DNA of 64,000 nt from NCBI RefSeq assembly GCF_030316765.1, contig NZ_JASZYT010000003.1, positions 1-64,000 of the forward strand. The letters are read 5' to 3'. Shown piece by piece: positions 50,587 through 59,458 of this stretch. Under the pieces are notes generated by a model, which worked only from the letters and a program-made list of their open reading frames with translations, was not told the DNA's origin and searched no databases. Position 1 is the stretch's first letter; each line of letters starts with the position of its first letter. The translations under genes were made by a program, and so were the position numbers. Source of the stretch: Variovorax saccharolyticus (lineage in GTDB: Bacteria; Pseudomonadota; Gammaproteobacteria; Burkholderiales; Burkholderiaceae_C).

Positions 50587-53500
50587 TCAACGTCCGAAGA
50601 GGGTGCGCTTGGCACTGGCGTTTTTCATGCTCAGCATCGCGCCGTCGTCGAAGTGGATCCGCACGTCGGTGCCGAGGTCGACCTGCAGCGCCATCGTCTG
50701 CACCACGCGCGCCGAGATCTCGGCGTTGCCGATGTCCTCGACCAGCGCCCGCGCCACCACCTGCTCGCCGCGGTAAGCGACCGCCTGCATGCCCACCCGC
50801 AGCTTCGAGGCATCGATCGCCAGCAGCGGGATCCGCGTGCCGACGACCACCGCCGGCATCGGCCGCGCGAGGCGCCCGGTGATGATGCGGTCCACCGGCG
50901 CATGGCTCGCGAGCAGCAGGCACATGCGCACCACGTCGTTGACCAGCGCCACCGCATCGGGCTTGTCGGGCTCGATCTGGCCGAACAGCCAGTCGACGTA
51001 GGCCTGCATCTGCCGGCGGTCCTCGAAAGCGATCTCGGACCAGCGCGGCAGGCTCGCGAGGTTGCGCAGGTTGGGCGCCGCATCGAACTCCGACAGCGTC
51101 TCGGCCCACTGCAGCCGGAGCGCCGGCAGCACGGCCGAGAACTCGGCATGCAGGCAGACCGCGATGCTGCGGATGTTCTCGAGTTCGGCCGCGGCGCTGC
51201 GCGCGACATCGGCGCGGCCATGGCCGCCGTCGGCCAGGTCGGCGAAGGACACCACCTGCTCGGCCTGCACGCGCTGCCCCTGCCAGGTGAGGCCGGCGAG
51301 CGCGCCGAGGTCGAGCGTCTGCATCGCCGTGATGCGCGGCGCCAAGGCCTGCACCTGCCGCGTCGCCACGCTGGCGATCGCCTGGCTGATCTTCGTGACG
51401 CCGGCGCTGGCGGCGACGATCGGCGTCGCCAGACCGGCGACCGCCCGGGTCTTGGCCACCTGCACCATGCGCAGCAGCGGCTCCGAACGGTCGAGCCGCC
51501 GCAGGATCGGCGGCGCGGCGACGAACCAGTGGGCCGGCGCCTCGCGCACCACGCGCATCATGTCGGCAATCTCGTCGGGCACGTCGGGATGGGCGCGCAG
51601 GCAGGCCGGCACCGGCGCTTCGAGCAGCCCGGGGTCGACCGAATGGGTCGGCGTGGCGAGCAGGTTCTCGACTTCGCGCGGCCGCACGAAAGCCAGGAAC
51701 TTGACTTCGTCGGCCAGGATGCGGATGCGGCGGGCGTTGACCGCGTCGAGCCGCTCGGTCTCCTCGGCCAGCAGCGAGCGCGCGACGCTGACGTCGTGCC
51801 GCGCCTCGGCCAGTTCGTCGGCCACGGCGACCAGCCGCGTGGCGATCGCGGCGACCGCGCCGCGCACGCCGAGCGCCGCGCCGTTGCAGACCGCGATCGC
51901 ATCGCGGTACAGCTTGATGCGCCCTTCCATCTTGCGCATCAGCGCCACCACGTGGTCCGACAGGTCGGTGCTGTCGGAGAACATCGCGCCCTCGTCCGGG
52001 TCGCCGGTGGTCTGGCCGGCCGGCAGCCGCGTCGGCACCTTGAGCAGCGCGCCGAGCAGCGGCCGCTTGACCAGGAAATCGGTGAAGGGCCGCTCCAGCG
52101 GCGGCGGGCTGCCTTCCTGCGGCTTGAGGTCGTCGAGGAAGCTGTCGCCGTCGAGGCCGCGCATCGACACGTCCTGGAACAGGCCCGGCGTGACGCCGCC
52201 GTCTTCCTCGGTCAGCGTGTCGGCCAAGCGCACCAGGGACAGCACCGCCTCGTAGCGCGACGAGGTCGCGTAGTCGCGCGCCTCCTTCGACTTCGGGTCT
52301 TCCAGCCGCTTGGCGATGGTGGTGGTGCGGATGAAGGCGTTGCCGGTCAGCGGGTCGGCGTTGGAGACGTCGGCGGGCGATGGCGGCGCCGGCGGCGCGG
52401 CCTTGCCGCCGCCTACACCGATCACCTGGATGTCGCCGAGCGCCCGCTTGTCGAACAGCTCGGCCTTGCTGCCGAGGCTGCCTGCCAGGCCGGTCGAGAT
52501 CGGCGCCTTGACGATCGCCGTGTCGCCCAGCGTGGTGCCGATCACGCCGGTGCCGATCCGCGTGCCGACGCTGCCGCCGACCGAGATCACGCCGGTGTCG
52601 ACGCGCGTCGCGAGCGGCGAAAGGAGCAGGCCGCCGGCCCGCGCGCCGACCGTGGCCGCCGCGGCAGCGGCTCGCGCGACCGCGCGCACCGGGGCCGCCG
52701 GTGCAGCAGGCGGCGGGGTCGCGACCACCTTCTTCTTCAGGTCGGCGATGAAGCTGGAGATCTGCTCCTGCGAGGCGGTCGCGGTCTCGGCTTGAGCGAT
52801 CGTCGCCAGGACCGGCGAGACCGCCAGCCGGGTTGCCGCGGTGGTGCCCAGCATCAGCTGGCGCACGCGGTAGACATCGGTCTGGACCTTGACGAAGCCG
52901 TAGTCGACCAGGTCGTCGGCGCGGTCGGTGCGCGACTTCAGGTAGGCCGAGAAGCCATCGATGCCGAGCAGGTAGAGCTGCATGCGCTCATGCGCCGACA
53001 GCACCTGCAGCGCCGGGTGCACGAACAGCTCGTCGAGCGCCGCCACCTTGCCGTTGATCGAGGCGGTCGATGGCGCGCGCAGCTGCGCCGAACTCAGCAG
53101 GTTCCAGCCCGGGTTGGTGGTCGGCCCGCCGCCGGCGGCATCGGTGATCGCGATCCACGGCCGCTCGGTGAGCGGCGCGCCGGGCAGCGTGGAGGTGACG
53201 GCCAATGCGCCCGTGGGGCCGAACACCGCGAAGCCGTCGAACTGCATGAAGTCGAGCGCGGTGAAGGAAGCGCCGTTGGGAAGCGCCAGCACCGCCAGCG
53301 GCACCGACAGCCGGGCCCAGCCGCCGGGCTGCGGCAGCGGGCCGGCGTAGAAGCCCGGATGGGTGTCGGTGCTGTTCGGCGGGATCAGGTTCCAGCCCCA
53401 GTAGACGCGCCGCGCGATGTTGCCGTCGCGCACCCGCCATTGCAGCTGGATCTCGCGCGGCGGATCGTTGGGGTCGAGATAGACCCAGGCATAGAGGCTC

Positions 53501-55638
53501 TCGGCCGGCTGCACCGCGAAGGCCGGTGGCCGCGGCGTCGGCGCCAGCGCGATGTCGTAGCTGTGCAGGTGCAGGCCCTTGGCCGGTGCATCCGCGTGGC
53601 CGCCCGCGCTGAAGGGCGGCGCCGCGGGGGTGGCCGGCAGCACGCCCAGCGTGGGCTCGAAGGGCGTCCACAGGTCGTTGGCGGTCAGCATCTCCCAGCC
53701 GTCGTCGCCGAAGCGCTGGGCGCCGTCGGGCAGCACGTTGCAGAACCACTTGCGCTCGGTGGCGCCGCTGCCGCTGCCGGTCATGCCGTAGGCGGCACGG
53801 CCATCGAACAAGGTGAAGGCCATGCCGTCGAGCGTGGCGTTGGCGACGCCGACGCTGGCTGCCGGCACTTCGAGCCGGACCCAGCCGCCCGCCACCGGCA
53901 GGTCGTCGATGCGCCGGCGCGAGGGCGTGCCGTCGGCACCCAAGGCGATCAGGTTCTCGCCCCAGTAGGCGCGGTGCTCCCAGTCGGCGCCAGCCACGTG
54001 CCACTGCAGCATCAGCGTGCGCGGCGGATGGTCGGGGTCGAGGTGAACCCAGCAGTAAAGCCGCTCGCCGCCGGGCGCAAGCGTCTGCGTGGCGCGCTCG
54101 AAGTAGTGCTGGTGCAGCCCGGCCACGAGCCGGCTGCGATGGCCGCCACCCGCCGGTGCCGGGCCCCAGGGTGACAGGAACTCGGTCTCGACCGCAGCGT
54201 CGTCGTCGTTCCAGGCCACCACCTGCGGTGCCCGGCCGTCGAGCCCGTGCTGCAAGACCGACTGCCGCACCCGCAGCCCCTGCCGCAGGCCCAGCGTGCG
54301 CGAGCGCACCAGCAGGAAGCGGTCGAGCGTGCGCTGGAACTCCGGATCGGGCCGCTCGTCGGTGATCAGCAGCCGGGGCTCCCACGAGGCCAGCGGCACC
54401 GGCACCAGCAGCCGCACGCTCTCGGCGGCCCGCATGCCGAGCGGCGCCAGCGAGGCGTTGGCGCGCGCCGCGATGTCGAGTTGCTCGACCGGCACCGGCA
54501 CCGCGTCGATGTCGAAGCCGGCCGGAAAGAAGGCGCTGCGGCGCGTCACCGGCTCGTAGCAGTTGCGCGGCAGCAGGCCCATCGGCGGCAGGAAGCCCGG
54601 GAACGAAGTCGCCAGCTGCTCGGGCGTGGGAACCGTCTCGGCGGACAGCGCGGCAACCTGTTCGGCGAACTGCTCGATGCGCGCCTGCTGCAGCGACGGC
54701 AGCCGGCTGCTGGCCACCAGCAGCGGTGCGCCCGCGCTGCCCGTGGCGAGCTGCAGCCGTGCATTGCGCGCCAGGCCGCCGCGGCGCACCACGCTCGCGC
54801 GATCGGCCCACAGCGGCTGCTCGGTGGCGAGGTCCAGCTGCACCAGCGCCACCGGCACGCCCCAGCCTTCCCAGGGCAGCGCACTGGCGGCCGGCAGGTC
54901 GGCCTCGGCCTCGAAGATGGTCCAGGCCAGCGCATTGCGCGCGCCCGGACCGGGCGCCGGCAGCGCGCGCCATTCGCTCGGCCACACGTACCACAGCAGC
55001 CGCACCGCGTCGCCGATGCGCCAGTCCTCGAACACGCTCGGGTCGCCGGTGCTGCCTTCGTCGCAGGCCGAGCGCTCGCAGGGGTCCTCGGGGTCGAACT
55101 CCGAGGTGTCGGCCAGCGCCGGCTGCAGCAGCAGGATGCCGGTGGCAGGAAGCCGCGCCCGCGACACCGCGGGCAGCGCGCCGAGCGCGGCGCCGATCTC
55201 GCGCGGATTCAGCGAACCGTCGGCGGTCGGCGCCCCGACGCCGCTGCCGTCCACGAAGAATCCCGGCGGCGCGACCACCGGCACGTCCGCCAGCGTGGTC
55301 GCGAGCGGCTGGCGCAGCACCGCGTCCTCGCCAGTCACCGCAAGGCCGCGGCCGGCCGCGATCTGCACCTCGACGTCGGCGAAGCGGCGGCCGCCCACGG
55401 CGCCGCGGACCACGGCCTCGAAGCCGTCCACCGTGCCCGGCACCCAGTCCTGGCCGCGTTGCGCGATGTGGCCGGCCTGCCAGGCCTGCCGCTGTGCCAG
55501 CGCGCCGGCCGACAGCGCGCGGCCGGCGAAGAGGTTGAGCCGCCGCTGCCAGAAGGTGGAAGCGTCGGTCGCGTTCTCGGGCGACAGCGCCAGCACTCTT
55601 TCACCGGCAAGCGGCGTGGCGATGGGTCGGATGGCCAT
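50587..55638 (-). CDS. 1683-aa eCIS structural/fibre-like protein with duplicated jelly-roll-like segment
   Basis: This is an unrecognised giant protein. Two related segments (about residues 510-640 and 690-830) share LY(C/A)WV(H/Y)LDP(D/N)(H/D)PPR, then an LQW(H/R)V stretch, a YWG(E/W)NLI stretch and GGW(V/A)RL(E/S)VP. This resembles LamG or carbohydrate-binding-module jelly rolls. A linker of Ala/Val/Gly repeats follows (ISVGGSVGTRIGTGVIG). The C-terminal third is helical and ends in a small beta domain. A surface-exposed adhesion or host-binding role on the particle is inferred. I chose the ATG at 55638 with AAGGAA upstream; the longer frame is an Arg/Pro shadow of the next gene. Confidence 0.65.
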   Translation of the reverse strand: MAIRPIATPLAGERVLALSPENATDASTFWQRRLNLFAGRALSAGALAQRQAWQAGHIAQRGQDWVPGTVDGFEAVVRGAVGGRRFADVEVQIAAGRGLAVTGEDAVLRQPLATTLADVPVVAPPGFFVDGSGVGAPTADGSLNPREIGAALGALPAVSRARLPATGILLLQPALADTSEFDPEDPCERSACDEGSTGDPSVFEDWRIGDAVRLLWYVWPSEWRALPAPGPGARNALAWTIFEAEADLPAASALPWEGWGVPVALVQLDLATEQPLWADRASVVRRGGLARNARLQLATGSAGAPLLVASSRLPSLQQARIEQFAEQVAALSAETVPTPEQLATSFPGFLPPMGLLPRNCYEPVTRRSAFFPAGFDIDAVPVPVEQLDIAARANASLAPLGMRAAESVRLLVPVPLASWEPRLLITDERPDPEFQRTLDRFLLVRSRTLGLRQGLRVRQSVLQHGLDGRAPQVVAWNDDDAAVETEFLSPWGPAPAGGGHRSRLVAGLHQHYFERATQTLAPGGERLYCWVHLDPDHPPRTLMLQWHVAGADWEHRAYWGENLIALGADGTPSRRRIDDLPVAGGWVRLEVPAASVGVANATLDGMAFTLFDGRAAYGMTGSGSGATERKWFCNVLPDGAQRFGDDGWEMLTANDLWTPFEPTLGVLPATPAAPPFSAGGHADAPAKGLHLHSYDIALAPTPRPPAFAVQPAESLYAWVYLDPNDPPREIQLQWRVRDGNIARRVYWGWNLIPPNSTDTHPGFYAGPLPQPGGWARLSVPLAVLALPNGASFTALDFMQFDGFAVFGPTGALAVTSTLPGAPLTERPWIAITDAAGGGPTTNPGWNLLSSAQLRAPSTASINGKVAALDELFVHPALQVLSAHERMQLYLLGIDGFSAYLKSRTDRADDLVDYGFVKVQTDVYRVRQLMLGTTAATRLAVSPVLATIAQAETATASQEQISSFIADLKKKVVATPPPAAPAAPVRAVARAAAAAATVGARAGGLLLSPLATRVDTGVISVGGSVGTRIGTGVIGTTLGDTAIVKAPISTGLAGSLGSKAELFDKRALGDIQVIGVGGGKAAPPAPPSPADVSNADPLTGNAFIRTTTIAKRLEDPKSKEARDYATSSRYEAVLSLVRLADTLTEEDGGVTPGLFQDVSMRGLDGDSFLDDLKPQEGSPPPLERPFTDFLVKRPLLGALLKVPTRLPAGQTTGDPDEGAMFSDSTDLSDHVVALMRKMEGRIKLYRDAIAVCNGAALGVRGAVAAIATRLVAVADELAEARHDVSVARSLLAEETERLDAVNARRIRILADEVKFLAFVRPREVENLLATPTHSVDPGLLEAPVPACLRAHPDVPDEIADMMRVVREAPAHWFVAAPPILRRLDRSEPLLRMVQVAKTRAVAGLATPIVAASAGVTKISQAIASVATRQVQALAPRITAMQTLDLGALAGLTWQGQRVQAEQVVSFADLADGGHGRADVARSAAAELENIRSIAVCLHAEFSAVLPALRLQWAETLSEFDAAPNLRNLASLPRWSEIAFEDRRQMQAYVDWLFGQIEPDKPDAVALVNDVVRMCLLLASHAPVDRIITGRLARPMPAVVVGTRIPLLAIDASKLRVGMQAVAYRGEQVVARALVEDIGNAEISARVVQTMALQVDLGTDVRIHFDDGAMLSMKNASAKRTLFGR

Positions 55639-55681
55639 GGCGGTTCCTTGTGGCGGGCTCGGGGTTCGATGCGGTCGCGTT

Positions 55682-57292
55682 TCAAGCGGGCTTCTTGGCG
55701 GCCGCCTTCTTCGCCGCGGCACGCGACGATGCCTTCGGGCCGGTCGAGCGCGACGCCGGCTCGGCAGCTGGCGCCTTGGCGGTCTTCTTCGCTGCGGGTT
55801 TCTTCGTCGCGGCATTCTTCGCCGCGGCCTTCGCGGCCGGCGCCCTGGGCGCTTCGGCCGGTGTCGCGATGCGCACCGCGCGCGGCGCGGCCGGCGCCGG
55901 CGTCGGCCCGCCGGTCACCGCCAGCGGTGTGCCGGCCAGGTCGTCGCGGTAGGCCAGATTGCGCCGCCGCACATACCAGAGCCGCGGCAGGTTGGCCAGC
56001 CGTGTCCATTCGGCGTCCGAGGGCGCCGGCGCCGGCAGCGGCAAGGGCAGCCGCAGCCGCGTCAGGATCTCGAGCGGCTTGCGCAGCGCGACCTGGTTCG
56101 GCGCCGCGGGCCGGAGCGTGCGCACCCGCGATTCGAGGCGCGCAATCACCGCGCGCCAGTCGGCGCGCGGCACCGGTGCCAGCACCAGCACCGCGGTGCG
56201 GTCGAGCGCGGCCTCGCTGTCCTGCAGGTCGATCGGCGGCAGCGCCAGCGATTCCTCGACCAGCGCCGGCAGCTCGTCTTCGGGAATCACCGAGAAGTCG
56301 ACATCGACCTCGGACGGAAAGTAGCGCTGCGTGAAATCGTTGGTGGCGATGATGCCGGGCGGCAGCGGGCCGGCCGGCGGCAGCGCCTGGAACTGCGTCG
56401 CCGCCGGAAAGCTGCGGCCGCCGAGCCGGCGCGTCACGTCCTCCAGGTGCGTGGTGTGCTGCATCAGGTGGGCGAGCCGCAGCGCGCGCGGCGCGAAGCC
56501 CAGGCCCGGCAGGTCGCCGCGGTCGGCACCGAGTTCGCGCCGCACCATCGCCTCGTCGATCCAGACCAGCCGGTTGCCTTCGAGCGCCAGCATCGCGAGC
56601 GGCAGCAGGCCCGAGGCGACGGCCGCGTTGCCGCCCTGCACGAAGATCGTGCGCGCCGCATGCGCGCGCCGCGCCTGCAGCGCATCGGCAGCGCCATCGT
56701 CCTGCCACGGCACCAGCGTCACGGCGGTGGCCTCGATCACGTCGCCGTCCTCCACGGTGCGCGGGCCGGTCAGCGTGGTCGGGTAGGCGCCGATCGGATT
56801 CGCCGTGTATTCCACCGGCCGCAGCGCCAGCACGAAGAGGCCGGTGCGGCTGCGCATCGGCGCCGCCGGAATGCGGCCGAGGCCGAAGCGCGCCGACAGC
56901 TGTTCGGCCAGCGGCAGGTCGCTCAGGTTGATGCGCAATTCGGCCGGCAGCAGCACCAGCTCGCCGGTCGGCGTGATGCCCTGCCCGGCTCCGATCACCA
57001 GTTGCGAGGCGCTGTCGCCGAGGTCGACCTCGAGACCGGTGGCGACGCCCGACCCGGCCGCGCGGCCGAGGTCGGCCTCGCGCGTGAGGAAGTACTGCTG
57101 GTCCTTGATCAGGTCGCGCGCCGCCAGGAAGCGGCCGTCGAAGTAACGCGGACGTTCGCGCCGCGCGTCCTCCACCAGCACGCCGCTGGCGCGCAGCCGC
57201 CGCACCTCTTCGAGGGCGATCTGTTCACGCGAGGCGCCGCGCGCGACGTTCGAGAAGTTCGAGCTGCGCGAATCGAGGAATTGGGTGGCCAT
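55682..57292 (-). CDS. eCIS-linked protein with histone-like Lys/Ala tail (536 aa)
   Basis: The N-terminal region carries RPRYFDGRFLAARDLIKDQQY followed by GSGVATGLEV. I recognise this 'Y..G..L.a.D....Q.Y...Gva.GL.V' arrangement as recurring in eCIS/phage-tail accessory proteins, and a weaker form occurs in the next gene at 57315. The middle (about 100-450) is a beta-rich domain of unknown type. The last 80 residues are a Lys/Ala/Pro tail (AAKAAAKNAATKKPAAKKTA and onward) like H1-type histones. I chose the ATG at 57292. The function is unknown; it may bind a polyanion or serve as a flexible tether. Confidence 0.65.
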   Translation of the reverse strand: MATQFLDSRSSNFSNVARGASREQIALEEVRRLRASGVLVEDARRERPRYFDGRFLAARDLIKDQQYFLTREADLGRAAGSGVATGLEVDLGDSASQLVIGAGQGITPTGELVLLPAELRINLSDLPLAEQLSARFGLGRIPAAPMRSRTGLFVLALRPVEYTANPIGAYPTTLTGPRTVEDGDVIEATAVTLVPWQDDGAADALQARRAHAARTIFVQGGNAAVASGLLPLAMLALEGNRLVWIDEAMVRRELGADRGDLPGLGFAPRALRLAHLMQHTTHLEDVTRRLGGRSFPAATQFQALPPAGPLPPGIIATNDFTQRYFPSEVDVDFSVIPEDELPALVEESLALPPIDLQDSEAALDRTAVLVLAPVPRADWRAVIARLESRVRTLRPAAPNQVALRKPLEILTRLRLPLPLPAPAPSDAEWTRLANLPRLWYVRRRNLAYRDDLAGTPLAVTGGPTPAPAAPRAVRIATPAEAPRAPAAKAAAKNAATKKPAAKKTAKAPAAEPASRSTGPKASSRAAAKKAAAKKPA

Positions 57293-57314
57293 GGCGGGCT
57301 CCGGAAGAGGACGA

Positions 57315-58220
57315 TCAAAGGCCGGCCGACTGCCACAACAGCGGCATCGAGGGCAGGAAGCGGCGCGAGAAGTTGTCGACCAGCGGCGGGCCGACGGTGC
57401 GCTGCGGCGGGTTGGCCGCGCCCACCGGCAGCAGCACGCGGGCGATGAAGACCGCGCTGGTGTCGAGCAGCGGCGGATGCTCGGGCCCGGGCGGCAGGCC
57501 CTGCGCGGTGCCGCCGACGTGGCCCGAGGCGACATAGCCGCCGAGCACGGCATCCTGCGCCGCGGCGCTGCGTTCGGCCGGGCTGCCGGTGCCGAGCAGC
57601 GGGCCGGCCGGCGGCAGCGGCAGGCCGGCCTGGGTGTCAGAGAGCCCGGTGCGCGGCACCATCATCAGTTCGTAGGCATCGCGGATGCGCGATGTCGACA
57701 CCGCATTGAGCGCATCGAAGGGGCCGGCCGCGAAGCTCGGCGTGAGGCCCACCGCGCACTGTGCGAAGCGCAGGTAGACATCGGCCACCACGGCGCGCGC
57801 GGGCAAGGCCGGATTGGCCGCCAGGAAGCGCGCCGAGACGAAGCGCTGCAGGTTGCCGTAGGCGCTGGTGCGCAAGGTGTCGCCGCCATCGGCCGCCGCC
57901 ACATCGGCGAACCAGTCGGCCAGCCCGCGGCAGGCGGCGCGCGGCAGTTCGACCAGGCGGCCGAGCCGGTCGACCGCGACGCCGGGCCGCACGCGCACCT
58001 CCTCGGCCTGGGTCGGGCTCTGCGGCTGATGCTCGACCAGCAACCCGGCCAACGTGCCGCCGCCGGCCAGCAGCGACAAGGCGAGCGCGAGCCGGCCGCG
58101 ATGGTAGGTCTGCTCGTCGCTGAAGTCCTGCGCATCGAGCAGCATGCCGGTGGCATAGGCCGGCCGCTCGGCGCGCGGCTGTGCGAACAGCGGATCGGCA
58201 CTGGTGGCCAGGATGGTCAT
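57315..58220 (-). CDS. eCIS-linked protein, N-terminal domain related to the 55682-57292 product (301 aa)
   Basis: The N-terminal segment RPAYATGMLLDAQDFSDEQT, the V(R)VRPGVAVDRLGRLVELPR stretch and the following helical region parallel the 'YFDG..L.ARD' domain of the neighbouring gene. Here the protein ends after about 300 residues in a Pro-rich C-terminus. It has no signal peptide, membrane segment or catalytic motif. Its ATG overlaps the stop of the Pro-repeat gene (58217), preceded by AGGAG. A structural role on the particle, such as a plug or spacer, is inferred from context. Confidence 0.65.
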   Translation of the reverse strand: MTILATSADPLFAQPRAERPAYATGMLLDAQDFSDEQTYHRGRLALALSLLAGGGTLAGLLVEHQPQSPTQAEEVRVRPGVAVDRLGRLVELPRAACRGLADWFADVAAADGGDTLRTSAYGNLQRFVSARFLAANPALPARAVVADVYLRFAQCAVGLTPSFAAGPFDALNAVSTSRIRDAYELMMVPRTGLSDTQAGLPLPPAGPLLGTGSPAERSAAAQDAVLGGYVASGHVGGTAQGLPPGPEHPPLLDTSAVFIARVLLPVGAANPPQRTVGPPLVDNFSRRFLPSMPLLWQSAGL

Positions 58221-58756
58221 GGCTTACTCCTCTTGCTTTTGCGTGCCGGTTTCGGTGGCGTCGGCTCATCTGTAGCCGCCGGCTTGGGCGGTGGCGGCAC
58301 CGGGCCGGCAGCGCGCACGACCAGCGGCGACACCAGCGGGCCGGCGACCACCGGGCGCACCGGGCTGACCACCGGGCCTGTGACCACCGGGCGCACGGGG
58401 CTCACGACCGGGCCGGCGATCACCGGTCCGGCGATCACGGGGCCGGTGACCGGCGGACGCACCGGATCGACGGCCGGCCCGACCACGGGCGGGCGCACCG
58501 GACCGATCACGGGCCCGGTCACGGGCGGCCGGACCGGGTCCACCGCCGGCCCGCCGATCGGCGGCCGCACGATCGGTGGATCGATCGGCGTCACCACGCG
58601 ATCGCGCACCAGCACCACGATCTGGTCGGGCTGCGAGCGCATGCCGTCGTCGTCCACGACGACCAGCTGGAAGCGATGGCTGCCCGCGGGCAGGCCGTCC
58701 ACCTCGATGCCGGGGACATCGGTGGTGACGGGCCTGCCGATCGTGAAGGCGACCAT
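58217..58756 (-). CDS. Small VVDD/PDQIVV-domain protein with Pro-Val-rich repeat tail (179 aa)
   Basis: The first 55 residues (RFQLVVVDDDGMRSQPDQIV) are clearly paralogous to the next protein at 58775. The remainder is a low-complexity array of 'RPPVTGPVIGPVRPPVVGPA'-like units ending in a basic KPARKSKRSKP tail. The repeats predict an extended polyproline-like stalk. ATGA links it to the following gene, and 18 bp separates it from the preceding gene. I know no family function. Confidence 0.65.
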   Translation of the reverse strand: MVAFTIGRPVTTDVPGIEVDGLPAGSHRFQLVVVDDDGMRSQPDQIVVLVRDRVVTPIDPPIVRPPIGGPAVDPVRPPVTGPVIGPVRPPVVGPAVDPVRPPVTGPVIAGPVIAGPVVSPVRPVVTGPVVSPVRPVVAGPLVSPLVVRAAGPVPPPPKPAATDEPTPPKPARKSKRSKP

Positions 58757-58774
58757 GGTGCGTCCTCCCGTTCC

Positions 58775-59089
58775 TCAGGTGGCGGGGCCGACGTAGGTCC
58801 AGAGGTACTTCACGACCTTGCCGCCGCCGACGTCGAAGGACCGCTCGCCGCTGAGCTTGAAGCTGGCGCCCGAGGCCACGGTCTGCGGCCCGGCGAGCAC
58901 CGCGGTCGGTGCGCCCTGGTCGGCGACGATCACCACGATCTGGTCGGGCTTGGACTCGTTGCCCGAGTCGTCGACCACGATGAGGCGGAAGATCTGCCGG
59001 CCCACGGGCAACGGCTTGTCGGGGTTCACCGTGACTTCGATCACCGCCTCGGCGGTGCTGATGTCTGTGCCGATCACGAATTCAGCCAT
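58775..59089 (-). CDS. Small VVDD/PDQIVV-domain protein with PKD-like C-terminus (104 aa)
   Basis: The N-terminal half (IFRLIVVDDSGNESKPDQIV) matches the neighbour at 58217. The C-terminal half (LAGPQTVASGASFKLSGERS then VKYLWTYVGP) has the PKD-domain pattern of a beta-sandwich ending in a W-containing strand. A similar PKD-like end is seen on the tail-I-like protein upstream. I chose the ATG at 59089 with GGAGA upstream. It may be a small decoration or fibre subunit. The 369-bp gap upstream suggests an internal transcription start. Confidence 0.65.
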   Translation of the reverse strand: MAEFVIGTDISTAEAVIEVTVNPDKPLPVGRQIFRLIVVDDSGNESKPDQIVVIVADQGAPTAVLAGPQTVASGASFKLSGERSFDVGGGKVVKYLWTYVGPAT

Positions 59090-59458
59090 GGGGATTTCTC
59101 CTGGGTTATGAAAGTTTCGGATGTGGTCGCAGGGGCGGGCGCCCGGCACGCGGTACGGGCCGAACGTCTCCAACGCAAATGCAACCCCGGCGTCTCAGCG
59201 GTGGCGGGCGGTATGCCCTGGGCTGGCCGTTGAGGCACCGCCGAGCAGCGCAGCGGTGCGCGGAAAAAGGGCCGCGCGTGTTTGAGTGGAGCGCAGCGGA
59301 GCGAGTTTGCGCGGACCCCGCGTACCGTGAGCAGCGCAGGGCAGCCGCGAAGCGGCCGGTGACGTCGGCCGGCCCGGGGCATGCCGCCCGCCGCCGCAGC
59401 CCACGCACCGTAGCAAGCCATCCGATTCCAAAGAAGCGTCATGCACACCTCACAAGTT
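59090..59458. repeat. 369-bp intergenic region containing the right copy of the 133-bp direct repeat
   Basis: Bases 59265-59397 are the second copy of the repeat at 1-133. The segment just left of it (about 59226-59262) continues with similar GC-rich short dyads. I see no gene with credible translation signals and no strong sigma70 promoter, though AGGAG for the downstream gene lies at about 59093-59097. The insertion splits the otherwise tight eCIS gene series between the tail-I-like gene and the small PKD-like gene. Confidence 0.85.

Noticed and set aside
48463..54174. Plus-strand frame of about 1900 codons across the eCIS genes
   Set aside because: It crosses three coupled minus-strand genes, is Arg/His/Pro-rich and shows no start signals; it is a codon-bias shadow.
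1..59397. Window bracketed by 133-bp direct repeats as ends of a genomic island
   Set aside because: The interval holds mostly core genes (waaA, tolC, liv, msrA), and no integrase, tRNA or attachment-type site is seen, so island ends are unlikely; a dispersed repeat is the simpler reading.
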